The notes below the pieces were generated by a model. It saw only the letters and a list, made by a program, of their open reading frames with translations, did no database searches and was not told where the DNA came from. Both the position numbers and the translations under genes were made by a program. Source: Candidatus Multiplicimicrobium inquinatum (GTDB taxonomy: Bacteria; Omnitrophota; Omnitrophia; Omnitrophales; Aquincolibacteriaceae). From it: 64,000 bases of DNA. The stretch is taken from NCBI GenBank assembly GCA_002344825.1, contig DDUN01000003.1, positions 12,878-76,877 on the forward strand, in the 5' to 3' direction. This document shows positions 17,058 to 25,206 of this stretch, piece by piece (within the stretch, counting starts at the first letter, position 1; every line of letters starts with the position of its first letter).

Positions 17058-18569
17058 ATGACCAATTTTTTAACGCTACATCAATTGGTTCAACATTCAG
17101 CCAAGGCTTGTCCGTCTCAGGTTGCGATTTCCGGGCCCGATGGAGAGTATACATATCATGAAGCAGATCAATGGGCCAATCGAGTTGCCCATGCTTTGAT
17201 ATTGAATGGAGTCAAAAAAGGTGATCGGGTTGGTGTGCACTTGGAACGCGGAGCAAAGTCTCTTATTCTTTTTCAGGGGATATTAAGGGTGGGTGCTATT
17301 TATGTTCCGATCGATAGTAAGACTCCGATTCATGGGGTTAGTGAAATTATTTCCAATTGTTCGCCTTATGCGATTTTCACAACACAGAGCTTGTCTCAAG
17401 CGATTGTCCAGATTTGTACAAGTGAAGTTAAATATTTTACGCCGAGTCTTGGAAGCGACGACATCTTCAGTTGGGGCAATTTAAACACACAATCGTCCGA
17501 AGATGTATCAGGATTGCCTTTAATTGATGAGCATGATCCTGCTTATATCCTCTACACGTCGGGTTCTACAGGCAAGCCAAAAGGTGTCTGTCTGAGTCAT
17601 AAGAATGCTCTCTCTTTTATTTATTGGGCGGCAACACTGACTCGTGCTCACCGCCGGCATGTTTTTGCCAATCACGCATCATTTAGCTTTGGTATTTCAG
17701 TTTATGATATTTATGTTCCTTTGCTGGTTTGCGCAAAAGTAGTCATAGTACCTGAGAGCATTACTTTTTTTGGGAAGAGTATGATGAATTTTATTGCAAA
17801 AGAAAATGTCACCCACTGGTATTCTGTTCCGACAGCGGTGCTTCTTATGATGGAATGCGAAAATTTCTTTGAATCAATAAAAAATCATATTGAGACGATG
17901 ATGTTTGCGGGAGAGCCTTTTGCTAAAGCTCAAGTAAACAAGTTACGTAAAAATTTACCCGGTGTACAAATTATTAATTTTTATGGAGCTACTGAAACAA
18001 ACGTGTCGTGTTACCATGAAATTAATGATGAAATCCCGGATTCGTTACCGGCCACGCCGATCGGCAAAGCCGCATGCTTGGATGAAATTTGGATTGATAA
18101 TCAGGGCGAAGACCCAGATTTAAACACCGGAGAACTTCTTATCAAGGGACCGACTGTCATGTTGGGTTATTGGGGTGGAGAATTAATAAGGGACCGTATA
18201 TACCGGTCCAAAGATATTGTTCGAAGAGATAGCGATGGTGTTTTTCATTACATCGGCAGGACCGATAGAATCGTCAAAATTAAGGGGTATCGCGTTGCTT
18301 TATCAGAAATTGAGCAAACCATTCTTAGGCATCCAAACATCCGTGAAGCCGTTGTGTCTCTGGAAGGGGATGGTCTCAATGCGAAGCTTGTTGGGTATGC
18401 GACTCTTAAGGATCCTAATAGTATTCCCGGTTTAATGGAGTTGAAAAAGCTGTGTGCTGATTATTTGGCTCCGTATAAAATCATTCATAAAATTAATTTT
18501 CTTCCAAGGTTTCCGCTTAATGCCAACGGTAAGGTGGATATAGCGGCTCTTATTAATCAAGGCAAGTAG
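17058..18569 (+). CDS. AMP-forming adenylation enzyme (acyl/aryl/aminoacyl-ACP ligase type)
   Basis: A 503-residue stand-alone adenylation protein of the ANL superfamily. Visible core motifs are LYTSGSTGKPKGV (A3, about 165), NFYGATETNVSCY (A5), GELLIKGPTVMLGYW (A6), YRSKDIVRRDSDGVFHYIGRTDRIVKIKGYRV (A7 and A8, in parts) and a catalytic Lys492 in NGKVD (A10). In amino-acid-activating domains the A4 motif has an Asp that binds the alpha-amino group. Here the segment is SFSFGISVYDIY with Gly212 at that place, as in enzymes that activate acids lacking an alpha-amino group. It probably loads the carrier protein at 15239. No thiolation domain is fused. Confidence 0.87.
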   Translation: MTNFLTLHQLVQHSAKACPSQVAISGPDGEYTYHEADQWANRVAHALILNGVKKGDRVGVHLERGAKSLILFQGILRVGAIYVPIDSKTPIHGVSEIISNCSPYAIFTTQSLSQAIVQICTSEVKYFTPSLGSDDIFSWGNLNTQSSEDVSGLPLIDEHDPAYILYTSGSTGKPKGVCLSHKNALSFIYWAATLTRAHRRHVFANHASFSFGISVYDIYVPLLVCAKVVIVPESITFFGKSMMNFIAKENVTHWYSVPTAVLLMMECENFFESIKNHIETMMFAGEPFAKAQVNKLRKNLPGVQIINFYGATETNVSCYHEINDEIPDSLPATPIGKAACLDEIWIDNQGEDPDLNTGELLIKGPTVMLGYWGGELIRDRIYRSKDIVRRDSDGVFHYIGRTDRIVKIKGYRVALSEIEQTILRHPNIREAVVSLEGDGLNAKLVGYATLKDPNSIPGLMELKKLCADYLAPYKIIHKINFLPRFPLNANGKVDIAALINQGK

Positions 18570-18580
18570 ACAGGAATTTT

Positions 18581-20062
18581 GTGACAAAATCGTTTGATGT
18601 TCTGATATGCGGCGCGGGAATTTCAGGTCTTTATTGCGGCCAAAGAATTCTTGAAGATGCCGCTCGCAAAGGAAGAAAAATCAGGGTCGGGATTATAGAG
18701 TCGCGCAGCAGGGTGGGCGGGCGTATTTGGACCACAAGGTTTCCTGAGTTTCCGGACACGAATTTGGAACTTGGTGCATTCCGATTTATGGAAAACCATC
18801 ATTTGGTGGCTAAGCTTGTTAAAAAATATGGCCTCAAAACAGAGCTAGTTCATTCCGAAGACCAACAGCTTTATTTTTTGCGGGGCAAAAAGTACATTAA
18901 AAATAATGTGCGAGCCATTAACTCGGCATATCATTTGCAGCCTGCAGAGGCTGGAATGACCGCCGCGCAGCTTCTGGAATTTGCGATTAAAAAAGCAATG
19001 CCGGGGTACCGCTGGGATAGTTTTAAGGCCCCTCATGATCAAATTCAGCTAGCCTTGAAAAAGGCGGATGCATCAAATCTTGGTTTCAAGCACTTTTTAT
19101 TGCAGTTTATTTCTAATGAAGCATTTTGTTTAATCCGAGACAGCTCCGGATACGACTCCAGTTTTTTTAATTGGAATTCCCGCGAAGCGCTTGCTCATGT
19201 TGTTAACGACTTCGTGTTATCTCCGAAGTCATTTTCACTGCATGGCGGAAGTGATCAGCTAATAAAATCATTGAAAGCTGACTTTTTAGAATTGGGAGGA
19301 GAAATTTATTTAAATACAAGTTTGCAGAATTTTAACTTAGTCCGATCCGGCTCTGAACGCGTCATTCAGTGCGGTGTGTCTGACGGAAAGTCAAAAAAAA
19401 CGCAACTGGTAAAAGCCAAAGAGCTAATTCTTGCCATTCCTCAAAAACCATTATTTCAATTAATGCATCGATCTCCGGCAATCCGAAGTCCCGAAGTGGA
19501 TCGTTTGCTTAGTTCAGTTTATCCGCTCAATGCGGTAAAAATTTTTCTTGGCTATGATACGTCTTGGTGGAAGAAAGTCTGTCCTCAGGTGACCATGTCG
19601 ATTTCAGATAGCCCGCTTCGGAAGACCTTTTATCAGTTGCCAACAAAGAAGGATGGGAAAAACAAGGGCGGTGTTTTACTTGCGGCATATTCGGATATGG
19701 AAAATTTTTACTTTTGGGATGGACTCATGCCGCCAGCCTCCAGTGGAAACTCGAAAGACATGGCAGAGGTTAATAGTGCCGTGACGGCCATGCTGAGCCG
19801 GATGCATGGTGCTAAAGTGCCGGTTCCGGTTGCGGGAAAAATTATAAGATGGTCTACAGAACACGCCGGCGCGGCTTTTCACGCTTGGAAGCCGGGGGTG
19901 GATTGCATAAAGGTCAGAGAGAACATCAGTAAGCCCGTTGCGGATGTTCCGGTTTATATTTGTGGTGAAGCGTATTCTTCTTATCAATGCTGGATGGAAG
20001 GCGCTTTAATTTCTGCCGATTCAATGTTGAATAAGTACTTTGATAATACTAAAAAAAGGTAA
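18581..20062 (+). CDS. FAD-dependent amine oxidase, L-amino-acid-oxidase-like
   Basis: A 493-residue flavoprotein of the GR2/amine-oxidase family. The Rossmann motif is FDVLICGAGISGLYCG (residues 5 to 20), followed by IIESRSRVGGRIW and ELGAFRF. Arg68 in the last motif corresponds to the Arg that binds the substrate carboxylate in L-amino acid oxidases. The C-terminal FAD motif VPVYICGEAYSSYQCWMEGAL is present. The reaction is likely oxidation of an alpha-amino acid to its 2-imino/2-keto acid with peroxide release; lysine or tryptophan oxidases are the closest analogues I can name. A GTG start lies 11 bases after the ligase stop, so the two are co-transcribed. Confidence 0.82.
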   Translation: MTKSFDVLICGAGISGLYCGQRILEDAARKGRKIRVGIIESRSRVGGRIWTTRFPEFPDTNLELGAFRFMENHHLVAKLVKKYGLKTELVHSEDQQLYFLRGKKYIKNNVRAINSAYHLQPAEAGMTAAQLLEFAIKKAMPGYRWDSFKAPHDQIQLALKKADASNLGFKHFLLQFISNEAFCLIRDSSGYDSSFFNWNSREALAHVVNDFVLSPKSFSLHGGSDQLIKSLKADFLELGGEIYLNTSLQNFNLVRSGSERVIQCGVSDGKSKKTQLVKAKELILAIPQKPLFQLMHRSPAIRSPEVDRLLSSVYPLNAVKIFLGYDTSWWKKVCPQVTMSISDSPLRKTFYQLPTKKDGKNKGGVLLAAYSDMENFYFWDGLMPPASSGNSKDMAEVNSAVTAMLSRMHGAKVPVPVAGKIIRWSTEHAGAAFHAWKPGVDCIKVRENISKPVADVPVYICGEAYSSYQCWMEGALISADSMLNKYFDNTKKR

Positions 20063-20090
20063 ATAAGGATTTTGTTAACTCAATCTAAAC

Positions 20091-21311
20091 ATGAAAAGCT
20101 CTATGACTGATACCGATTTTGATGTGATTATTATCGGAGGGGGAGTTATCGGTTTAAGTGCGGCATATTATTCGGCCTTTTCAGGAAAACGCACTTTGCT
20201 GTTAGAAAAGAATGATTTTTTTCATGATCTGGGCAGTTCCGGCGGGAATTCACGTTTTTTCCGAGTTATGTACTCTGATCCGAAGTTGGCGAGGTTGTCT
20301 GAAACTTCATACTCTTTATGGAAGCAAGTCGAGAAGGAGACGGGGATTTCTGTTTTGAATGAGCAGCCATTGCTTTTTTATGGTAGTAGAAATGTAAAAG
20401 ATACAGTCGAAGGAGACTTTAATAATTCGGATCAAGTGATGAGGAAAATGGGAATTCCCTTTAAGTTTTTGAACTCAGCAGAGATTCAGAGACATTATAG
20501 TGTGTTTAAAAAATTGCCCGAAGAGTTTGTAGGGCTCATTCAGGAGAACTCAGCCGTTATTCAAGCCAGAAATGCCCTGCGCGCATTTCATCATCTGGCT
20601 AAAAATGCGGGTGCCAACCTCATGACGAATTCTCCAGCTTCTATTTGTGATGTCTCAGATTCCGGAAAAATCATTACGATTAAAACCCCAACCGGTCTCT
20701 ATCGTACATCATCGCTGATTTTGGCTCCCGGTGTTTGGACCAATGAAATCATTGCCCCTCTTAAAGTTCAATTCGATCTGACGATTTGGCAAATGACAGT
20801 TGGCTACTACGGAGTTGAGAACCCAAATCTTAATTACCCTTTTTGGTATGAATTTGGAGAGTCGGCTGTGGCCGGGCAAGGGTTGTATTATGGCTTTCCG
20901 GTTGGAACCGACTATGAGGGGTGTATTAAGGCTAGCTGTGATTTTACTTTTAATCAGTATGATAAAGTGCAGAGCTGTTCACGAATGGTAGATCCCAAAG
21001 CTCTTGAGATGATTTCTACCCATTTGGTTAGAAGATTTCATGGAATTAACCCTTCACCAATGCACTCATCAACGTGCATGTACACAATGAGTAAAGACTA
21101 TCGGATGATTTTAGGGTTGTTGCCGGGGTATAAAAATATTGCAATATTGACAGGGGAGTCGGGTAGAGCATTTAAATACGCCCCGATTTTTGGACGTATA
21201 TTCAACAGCTTAGTAAGCGATGGTGACCCCATGTATGACATCGATTGTATTTCAATTAATAGACCCAATATATTCAATAGTTTTAAACAGGATGTAAAGC
21301 AATATGAGTGA
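20091..21311 (+). CDS. FAD-dependent oxidase, sarcosine-oxidase/NikD-like
   Basis: A 406-residue DAO-family protein of the monomeric sarcosine oxidase group: DFDVIIIGGGVIGLSAAYY, SSGGNSRFFRVMYSD, Cys329 in STCMYTMS (the covalent FAD site in this group), Lys362 in GRAFKYAPIFGRI, and the tail YDIDCISINRP. Where sarcosine oxidase has an active-site His, this protein has Asp284 (CIKASCDFTF). From memory, NikD, which aromatises piperideine-2-carboxylate to picolinate, has Asp there and a Glu matching Glu107 here; NikD's Trp is Arg359 here. It likely oxidises a cyclic imino acid. It follows the amine oxidase by 28 bases. Confidence 0.85.
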   Translation: MKSSMTDTDFDVIIIGGGVIGLSAAYYSAFSGKRTLLLEKNDFFHDLGSSGGNSRFFRVMYSDPKLARLSETSYSLWKQVEKETGISVLNEQPLLFYGSRNVKDTVEGDFNNSDQVMRKMGIPFKFLNSAEIQRHYSVFKKLPEEFVGLIQENSAVIQARNALRAFHHLAKNAGANLMTNSPASICDVSDSGKIITIKTPTGLYRTSSLILAPGVWTNEIIAPLKVQFDLTIWQMTVGYYGVENPNLNYPFWYEFGESAVAGQGLYYGFPVGTDYEGCIKASCDFTFNQYDKVQSCSRMVDPKALEMISTHLVRRFHGINPSPMHSSTCMYTMSKDYRMILGLLPGYKNIAILTGESGRAFKYAPIFGRIFNSLVSDGDPMYDIDCISINRPNIFNSFKQDVKQYE

Positions 21312-22482
21312 GCGATCAATAAAAAACTTCATGATTGGCGCACTTATTGTCTCTGTCCCACTCTTGATTTGCGGCGGGGCCCAAGTGAATAAGTATTTTA
21401 AATGGGAAGGAGCGCTCTCTTATTTTTTATTAGGGCAGGTTGTTTTTTTTGCGTTTATTTTAGTGTTTGAGCGGCTGGTAGGCAGAATTTCAGAAGAGCA
21501 GGCCTTGTACTATGTTATCGCTTCGATTGCTTTTTTAGGTATTGTTTTTTACTTCGTCTATCCTATTGCTAATTCAGGGGTGGTTGGAGGCGGAAGCGAT
21601 AATGATGACGCGTATAATCTGGCGGCCAGAGCTCTGCTCAAGGGAGTATACCCATACCGGGAGCATACGTACCTCGGTGGAGGAATTGCATATTTTCCTG
21701 GAGCAATTTTCTTGTCATTGCCGGCTGTCATTTTAGGTAACGCGGCGCTTCAGACCTTTGTGTGGTTAATACCTTTTTGTTTTTTTCTAAAATATTTTTT
21801 AGAATCGTGGAAAGGTGTTTTATTTATTATTTCAGCGCTCATCATTTTTTGCCCCACATTTATTCAAACGGTTGTTGTCGGCTCTGATTTGATTGCAAGC
21901 GGTTGTTATATTTTCTTGTCTCTCTTTATGTTCATTGGCGCGGTGCGGCAGAATAAGCCTATGGCTGTTCGCATGGGGGCTATTGTTTTTCTTGGTATGG
22001 CGCTTTCTTCGAGAACAAACTATTTGTTTTTTTTACCTTTGTTAGGCGGGCTTCTTTTGAGAGAGAGGGGTTTTAAAGTAACTTGCGCTTATGTTGCGGC
22101 AATAATTCTAGTTTATTGTCTGGTTACATTGCCATTCTTTTTTTACTCCCCGAAGGAATTTTCTCCATTGATCGTTCAGGCTGGAAAACTATCTGAGTTT
22201 GACTATCTTCTCCCGAATGCGTCCAAAATCATACTGACAATAATTGCTTTTTTTACGTTGATATTCACGTTTCACAAAAAAGTAAACACTAAAACGGGTT
22301 TTCTGATACTCGGTTCAATTTTGCAAGCGATACCGCTTGTTTTTATTGCTGTGTTGGCCTCGATAAAAGACGGTAGCTTGAATCTTGGGATGGCGTGGTA
22401 TTTTTTTCACTTTCTATTTTTTTCGATGAGCGCTGGGTGGCTTCTGCTTTGCCAAGATGGTTCAAAGTTGAGAGAAAAGTAA
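21304..22482 (+). CDS. Polytopic membrane protein, possible GT-C glycosyltransferase
   Basis: A 392-residue protein with roughly ten hydrophobic segments. After the third helix there is an external acidic loop GGGSDNDDAYNLAARALLKG and VYPYREHTYLGGGIAYFPG around residues 95 to 135. This resembles the first periplasmic loop of GT39/GT87-type transferases, which use a polyprenyl-phosphate sugar donor and an acidic residue as base. The start overlaps the flavoenzyme gene by 8 bases, suggesting one transcript. The assignment to GT-C is inference from topology and the acidic loop; an orphan transporter is the alternative. Confidence 0.6.
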   Translation: MSERSIKNFMIGALIVSVPLLICGGAQVNKYFKWEGALSYFLLGQVVFFAFILVFERLVGRISEEQALYYVIASIAFLGIVFYFVYPIANSGVVGGGSDNDDAYNLAARALLKGVYPYREHTYLGGGIAYFPGAIFLSLPAVILGNAALQTFVWLIPFCFFLKYFLESWKGVLFIISALIIFCPTFIQTVVVGSDLIASGCYIFLSLFMFIGAVRQNKPMAVRMGAIVFLGMALSSRTNYLFFLPLLGGLLLRERGFKVTCAYVAAIILVYCLVTLPFFFYSPKEFSPLIVQAGKLSEFDYLLPNASKIILTIIAFFTLIFTFHKKVNTKTGFLILGSILQAIPLVFIAVLASIKDGSLNLGMAWYFFHFLFFSMSAGWLLLCQDGSKLREK

Positions 22483-22753
22483 TGAGTGCAATCAATGTTA
22501 GCAATGAGAGAAGCGTTGTCAGAGTATAAATGGTCTTTAATTTGAAATAATATGACCAGTCCTTTTTTATGTCGGTTTGTTGTATTGATATTATAGAAAA
22601 TGCCAGAAAAAAGATTGCGCCAAATATATGGGTAAGAGAAAGAGTGGTTCGTTAAAACTTCATGCACAAGACCAGATATGCTTAAAAATCTTATAATCTT
22701 GGTAAGCTAGAAAGCCCCATGTTTAGTGGGGTTAGAATGATAGGGAAAAGTAA
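22483..22753. other. Gene-free stretch, nothing recognised
   Basis: AT-rich sequence with no open frame of useful length on the plus strand. A short plus-strand piece reads DIIENARKKIAPNIWVRERV before a stop and may be eroded coding DNA, but it matches no family I know. A CCCCA/TGGGG mini-hairpin near 22715 has no T tract. Confidence 0.3.
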
Positions 22754-22897
22754 ATTGCAGAGGATTGGTTTGAAGCTGAGCGACCATGGATTGATTATTA
22801 TTTGGAAACAAAAAAGCCGAGCACAGTGATTACGCAGGCATGGCATTATGGGTTTTATGCTATTGGCGTGATTTTAATGTGCTTGTGGCTTAAATAG
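22754..22897 (+). pseudogene. C-terminal fragment of an unidentified membrane protein
   Basis: A frame preceded by a stop and without a start codon reads IAEDWFEAERPWIDYYLETK and ends TVITQAWHYGFYAIGVILMC-LWLK followed by TAG. The amphipathic first half and the single hydrophobic helix with a Lys end look like the C-terminus of a real membrane protein. The rest of the gene is missing. I do not recognise the family. It adds to the broken genes in this locus. Confidence 0.4.
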
Positions 22898-22904
22898 TAA
22901 ACAA

Positions 22905-23774
22905 GTGTATATGAAGATTTATATGAAAGAAATTAAAAGCAATCTAGTTAAAAATGGATTTTCAAGGTGTTGTCGTTTTTTGAGGAATCTTTGTGCGTTG
23001 CACCGGCGAAAGAATTTTAATCTTCTGGTGCTAAATTATTTAGTTGTAAAAATCACTGGAAGAGGAGCGCTGGCAAAAGAAGAAATAAAATGGAAAGAAA
23101 TACTTTTTTCGTATTCGTTTCCGGCTGATGATTATCTCATTATTGAGGAAGCTTATAATGCTTGGGGAAATTTGATGTCCTTCGAATTGTTTTTTCTTCG
23201 ACTGGTTCGGAATAAGCTGAATTGGGAGTTGATAGCACCGAAAAGCGATATTCGGCATGAAGTGCTCGGAAACAAGCAAGGCTTAAATATCGGCGCGCCT
23301 GTCATTTATGTTATGTGGCATCACGGCGCCTATTTCATATGCAAATTGCTTCTCAAAATAATGCCGCATGCGACGCTTCATTATAATGATAAATTGTTCC
23401 CTGCGCAAAATGTGGCAATTATCATTCAATCTATTAAGACAGGGCATTCGATTCTTCACTTTATAGACGGAAAAGATGGTAAGCGCAATGTGATGGTTCC
23501 TTTTTTAAGCAAAACGCTCTTTATTCCATCTTCAATTATTAAAATTGCTAGAATGATGAAAGTTCCAATTATGCCAATAACTGCTTATTTTTATGAGCAT
23601 GACGACATGAATCAGATTTATATCGGAGATCCTTTGTTTACACAGGATGAACTTGAGGCGATGACTGATCAAGCAGCCATATTAACTATTTGGAACTATT
23701 TTATGAAGGATTTGAAAGAAAAAGCACCGTGGTCAACTAATCCTTGGGTTATCAGTTTGTTATCAAAAAAATAA
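22905..23774 (+). CDS. LPLAT-superfamily acyltransferase (LpxL/HtrB-like)
   Basis: About 289 residues. The motif VMWHHGAYFICKL near residue 137 is a variant of the H-x4-D/E catalytic motif of the lysophospholipid acyltransferase superfamily. The downstream block IKTGHSILHFIDGKDGKRNV, VPFLSKTLFIPSSIIKIARM and KVPIMPITAYF follows the LpxL/HtrB layout, in which an acyl-ACP donates to a lipid or sugar hydroxyl. There is no clear transmembrane helix at the N-terminus, unlike classical LpxL. The start is GTG 22905 or ATG 22911 or 22923. It may transfer the acyl group carried by the nearby ACP; that is inference. Confidence 0.7.
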   Translation: MYMKIYMKEIKSNLVKNGFSRCCRFLRNLCALHRRKNFNLLVLNYLVVKITGRGALAKEEIKWKEILFSYSFPADDYLIIEEAYNAWGNLMSFELFFLRLVRNKLNWELIAPKSDIRHEVLGNKQGLNIGAPVIYVMWHHGAYFICKLLLKIMPHATLHYNDKLFPAQNVAIIIQSIKTGHSILHFIDGKDGKRNVMVPFLSKTLFIPSSIIKIARMMKVPIMPITAYFYEHDDMNQIYIGDPLFTQDELEAMTDQAAILTIWNYFMKDLKEKAPWSTNPWVISLLSKK

Positions 23775-23776
23775 AA

Positions 23777-24637
23777 ATGAAATTTAAATATTTCATCAAT
23801 TCATTGATTAAAAGGATCCAGCGTAAAGAGCTATATTGCCCATCCTGCGGATGCACGAACTCTATTTCAGTTGACCGAAAATTTTGGGTAACGACTCTGC
23901 AGCGCTGTGCAGGTTGTAGCCTTTTATTTCGTCAACCTTTTAGTACGAACATTGAAAATAAATCTTATTATCAGACTGAGTATCGAGAGGGTTTTACAAC
24001 ATCAATGCCTTCGGTTCTCGAGCTTGAAAACCTTAAATCTGTTTTTTTCCAAAACACTCCCAAAGATTTTAAGTTCGTCATTAGTATTTTTAAGGCGCTT
24101 GGCTTTAAAAGCAACCAGAAAATATGTGATTTCGGGTGTTCGTGGGGCTACGGTAGTTGGCAGTTTTCGCAGGCTGGGTTCGATGTAGTGGCATTTGAAG
24201 TTTCAGAGCCGCGAGCGGCTTACGCCAAAGAAAAACTTAATGTATTGGTTACTTCCCGTGCTGTTGACATTAGAAAAGATAATGACATTTTTTTTTCGTC
24301 TCATGTGTTAGAACACTTGCCGAAATTAGAGCCTGTTCTCAATGAGGCTATTAATAGCATTGTTGTTGGCGGAGTTTTCATTGCTTTAACCCCCAACGGA
24401 TCTTTTTCAAGGAGAAAAAAAGAACCTTATTGGTGGAGTAAGGCATGGGGCTTGAAGCATCCTAATTTTCTTGATGAAATTTTTTATAAAAATAGATTTA
24501 AGGCCTATCCCTACTTTATCGTAAGCTCTCCGTATAATCTAGATATGATAATGAACTGGGCCTCTTTCCCTAGTCAATTTATTGGGAATCTCGACGGAGA
24601 AGAGCTGTTAATAATTGTTAAAAAAGTACCATTTTAA
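23777..24637 (+). CDS. Class I SAM methyltransferase with N-terminal zinc ribbon
   Basis: I start at ATG 23777, just after the acyltransferase stop, giving 286 residues. An N-terminal four-Cys site (YCPSCGC, Cys21 and Cys24; RCAGC, near 46 and 49) is followed by QTEYREGFTT. The SAM-binding motif KICDFGCSWGYGSWQF lies near residue 113, with VVAFEVSEPRAAYAKE and FSSHVLEHL after it. This is the Methyltransf_23 arrangement, common in sugar C- or O-methyltransferases of antibiotic and O-antigen loci. The zinc ribbon is typical of that group. The acceptor is unknown. Confidence 0.83.
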   Translation: MKFKYFINSLIKRIQRKELYCPSCGCTNSISVDRKFWVTTLQRCAGCSLLFRQPFSTNIENKSYYQTEYREGFTTSMPSVLELENLKSVFFQNTPKDFKFVISIFKALGFKSNQKICDFGCSWGYGSWQFSQAGFDVVAFEVSEPRAAYAKEKLNVLVTSRAVDIRKDNDIFFSSHVLEHLPKLEPVLNEAINSIVVGGVFIALTPNGSFSRRKKEPYWWSKAWGLKHPNFLDEIFYKNRFKAYPYFIVSSPYNLDMIMNWASFPSQFIGNLDGEELLIIVKKVPF

Positions 24638-24764
24638 AGCGGTTGTGGGGTCTAGCAGTTTGTAATGACTAAAAACACGGAGTGGTTTCAATATGGATTC
24701 ATCTCCTTTTGACCTAAATTATTGGTGAGTATCCTTTAAAGCCCTTTTGTCTATTTTTAATTTT

Positions 24765-25206
24765 ATGAAAGATGGTTCGCTAAAATTGAATTGGGAAAAC
24801 TATTCAAAAGAGGCGACTATCATCAAATTTTGTTTTATAGGGCTTAAAAGTCAGGAAGTGGTGAAACTTGGTTTTGTTGCCGCAGACTTATTTTGTTCCT
24901 CTTGGTCGTTATGAGACCCGGGGGCTTGTGCTTAATAAAGCTCTCACAAATGGATTACCACGTGTTGTTTTCGATATGACAGGGTGCCGTACTAGTGATT
25001 TGATCGAAAAAGATGAAACAGGATTCATTTTGGGGCCTGAGGATGTGGATTTATTAGTGCAGTGTTTGCTTGACGTCATGAGACTGATTTCTGACAAAAA
25101 TGTGATTGAAAACCGCCCGAACAAGTCAGCGCAATACTCTATTTTTAACGCCGCAAAGGGCATTGCTTTAACCCGCCGAGGCGTAATTGATAAACATGAT
25201 TCATAA
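24765..25206 (+). pseudogene. Glycosyltransferase family 4 remnant (C-terminal half, frameshifted)
   Basis: The first frame from 24765 reads MKDGSLKLNWENYSKEATII and KFCFIGLKSQEVVKLGFVAA-DLFCSS, matching the GT4 pattern GDGPL...V.FLG...Q.EV...Y..ADLFVLPS. It then stops. A second frame, in a different phase, picks up near 24903 with GRYETRGLVLNKALTNGLPR, LIEKDETGFILGPEDVDLLV and a tail SAQYSIFNAAKGI. Together they are one GT4 C-terminal domain broken by a frameshift, with the N-terminal half missing. The 3' part of 112 codons is open but cannot be a functional enzyme on its own. Confidence 0.7.

Noticed and set aside
17058..21311. Exosortase/PEP-CTERM-associated ligase system
   Set aside because: No exosortase, PEP-CTERM protein or PrsK/PrsR-like gene is seen, and the ligase motifs fit aryl/aminoacyl-ACP ligases better.
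22712..22730. Terminator hairpin CCCCA/TGGGG
   Set aside because: The stem is only five pairs and is not followed by a T tract.
24868..25206. Independent small gene of 112 codons
   Set aside because: It is the frameshifted C-terminal part of a broken GT4; it lacks the catalytic half.
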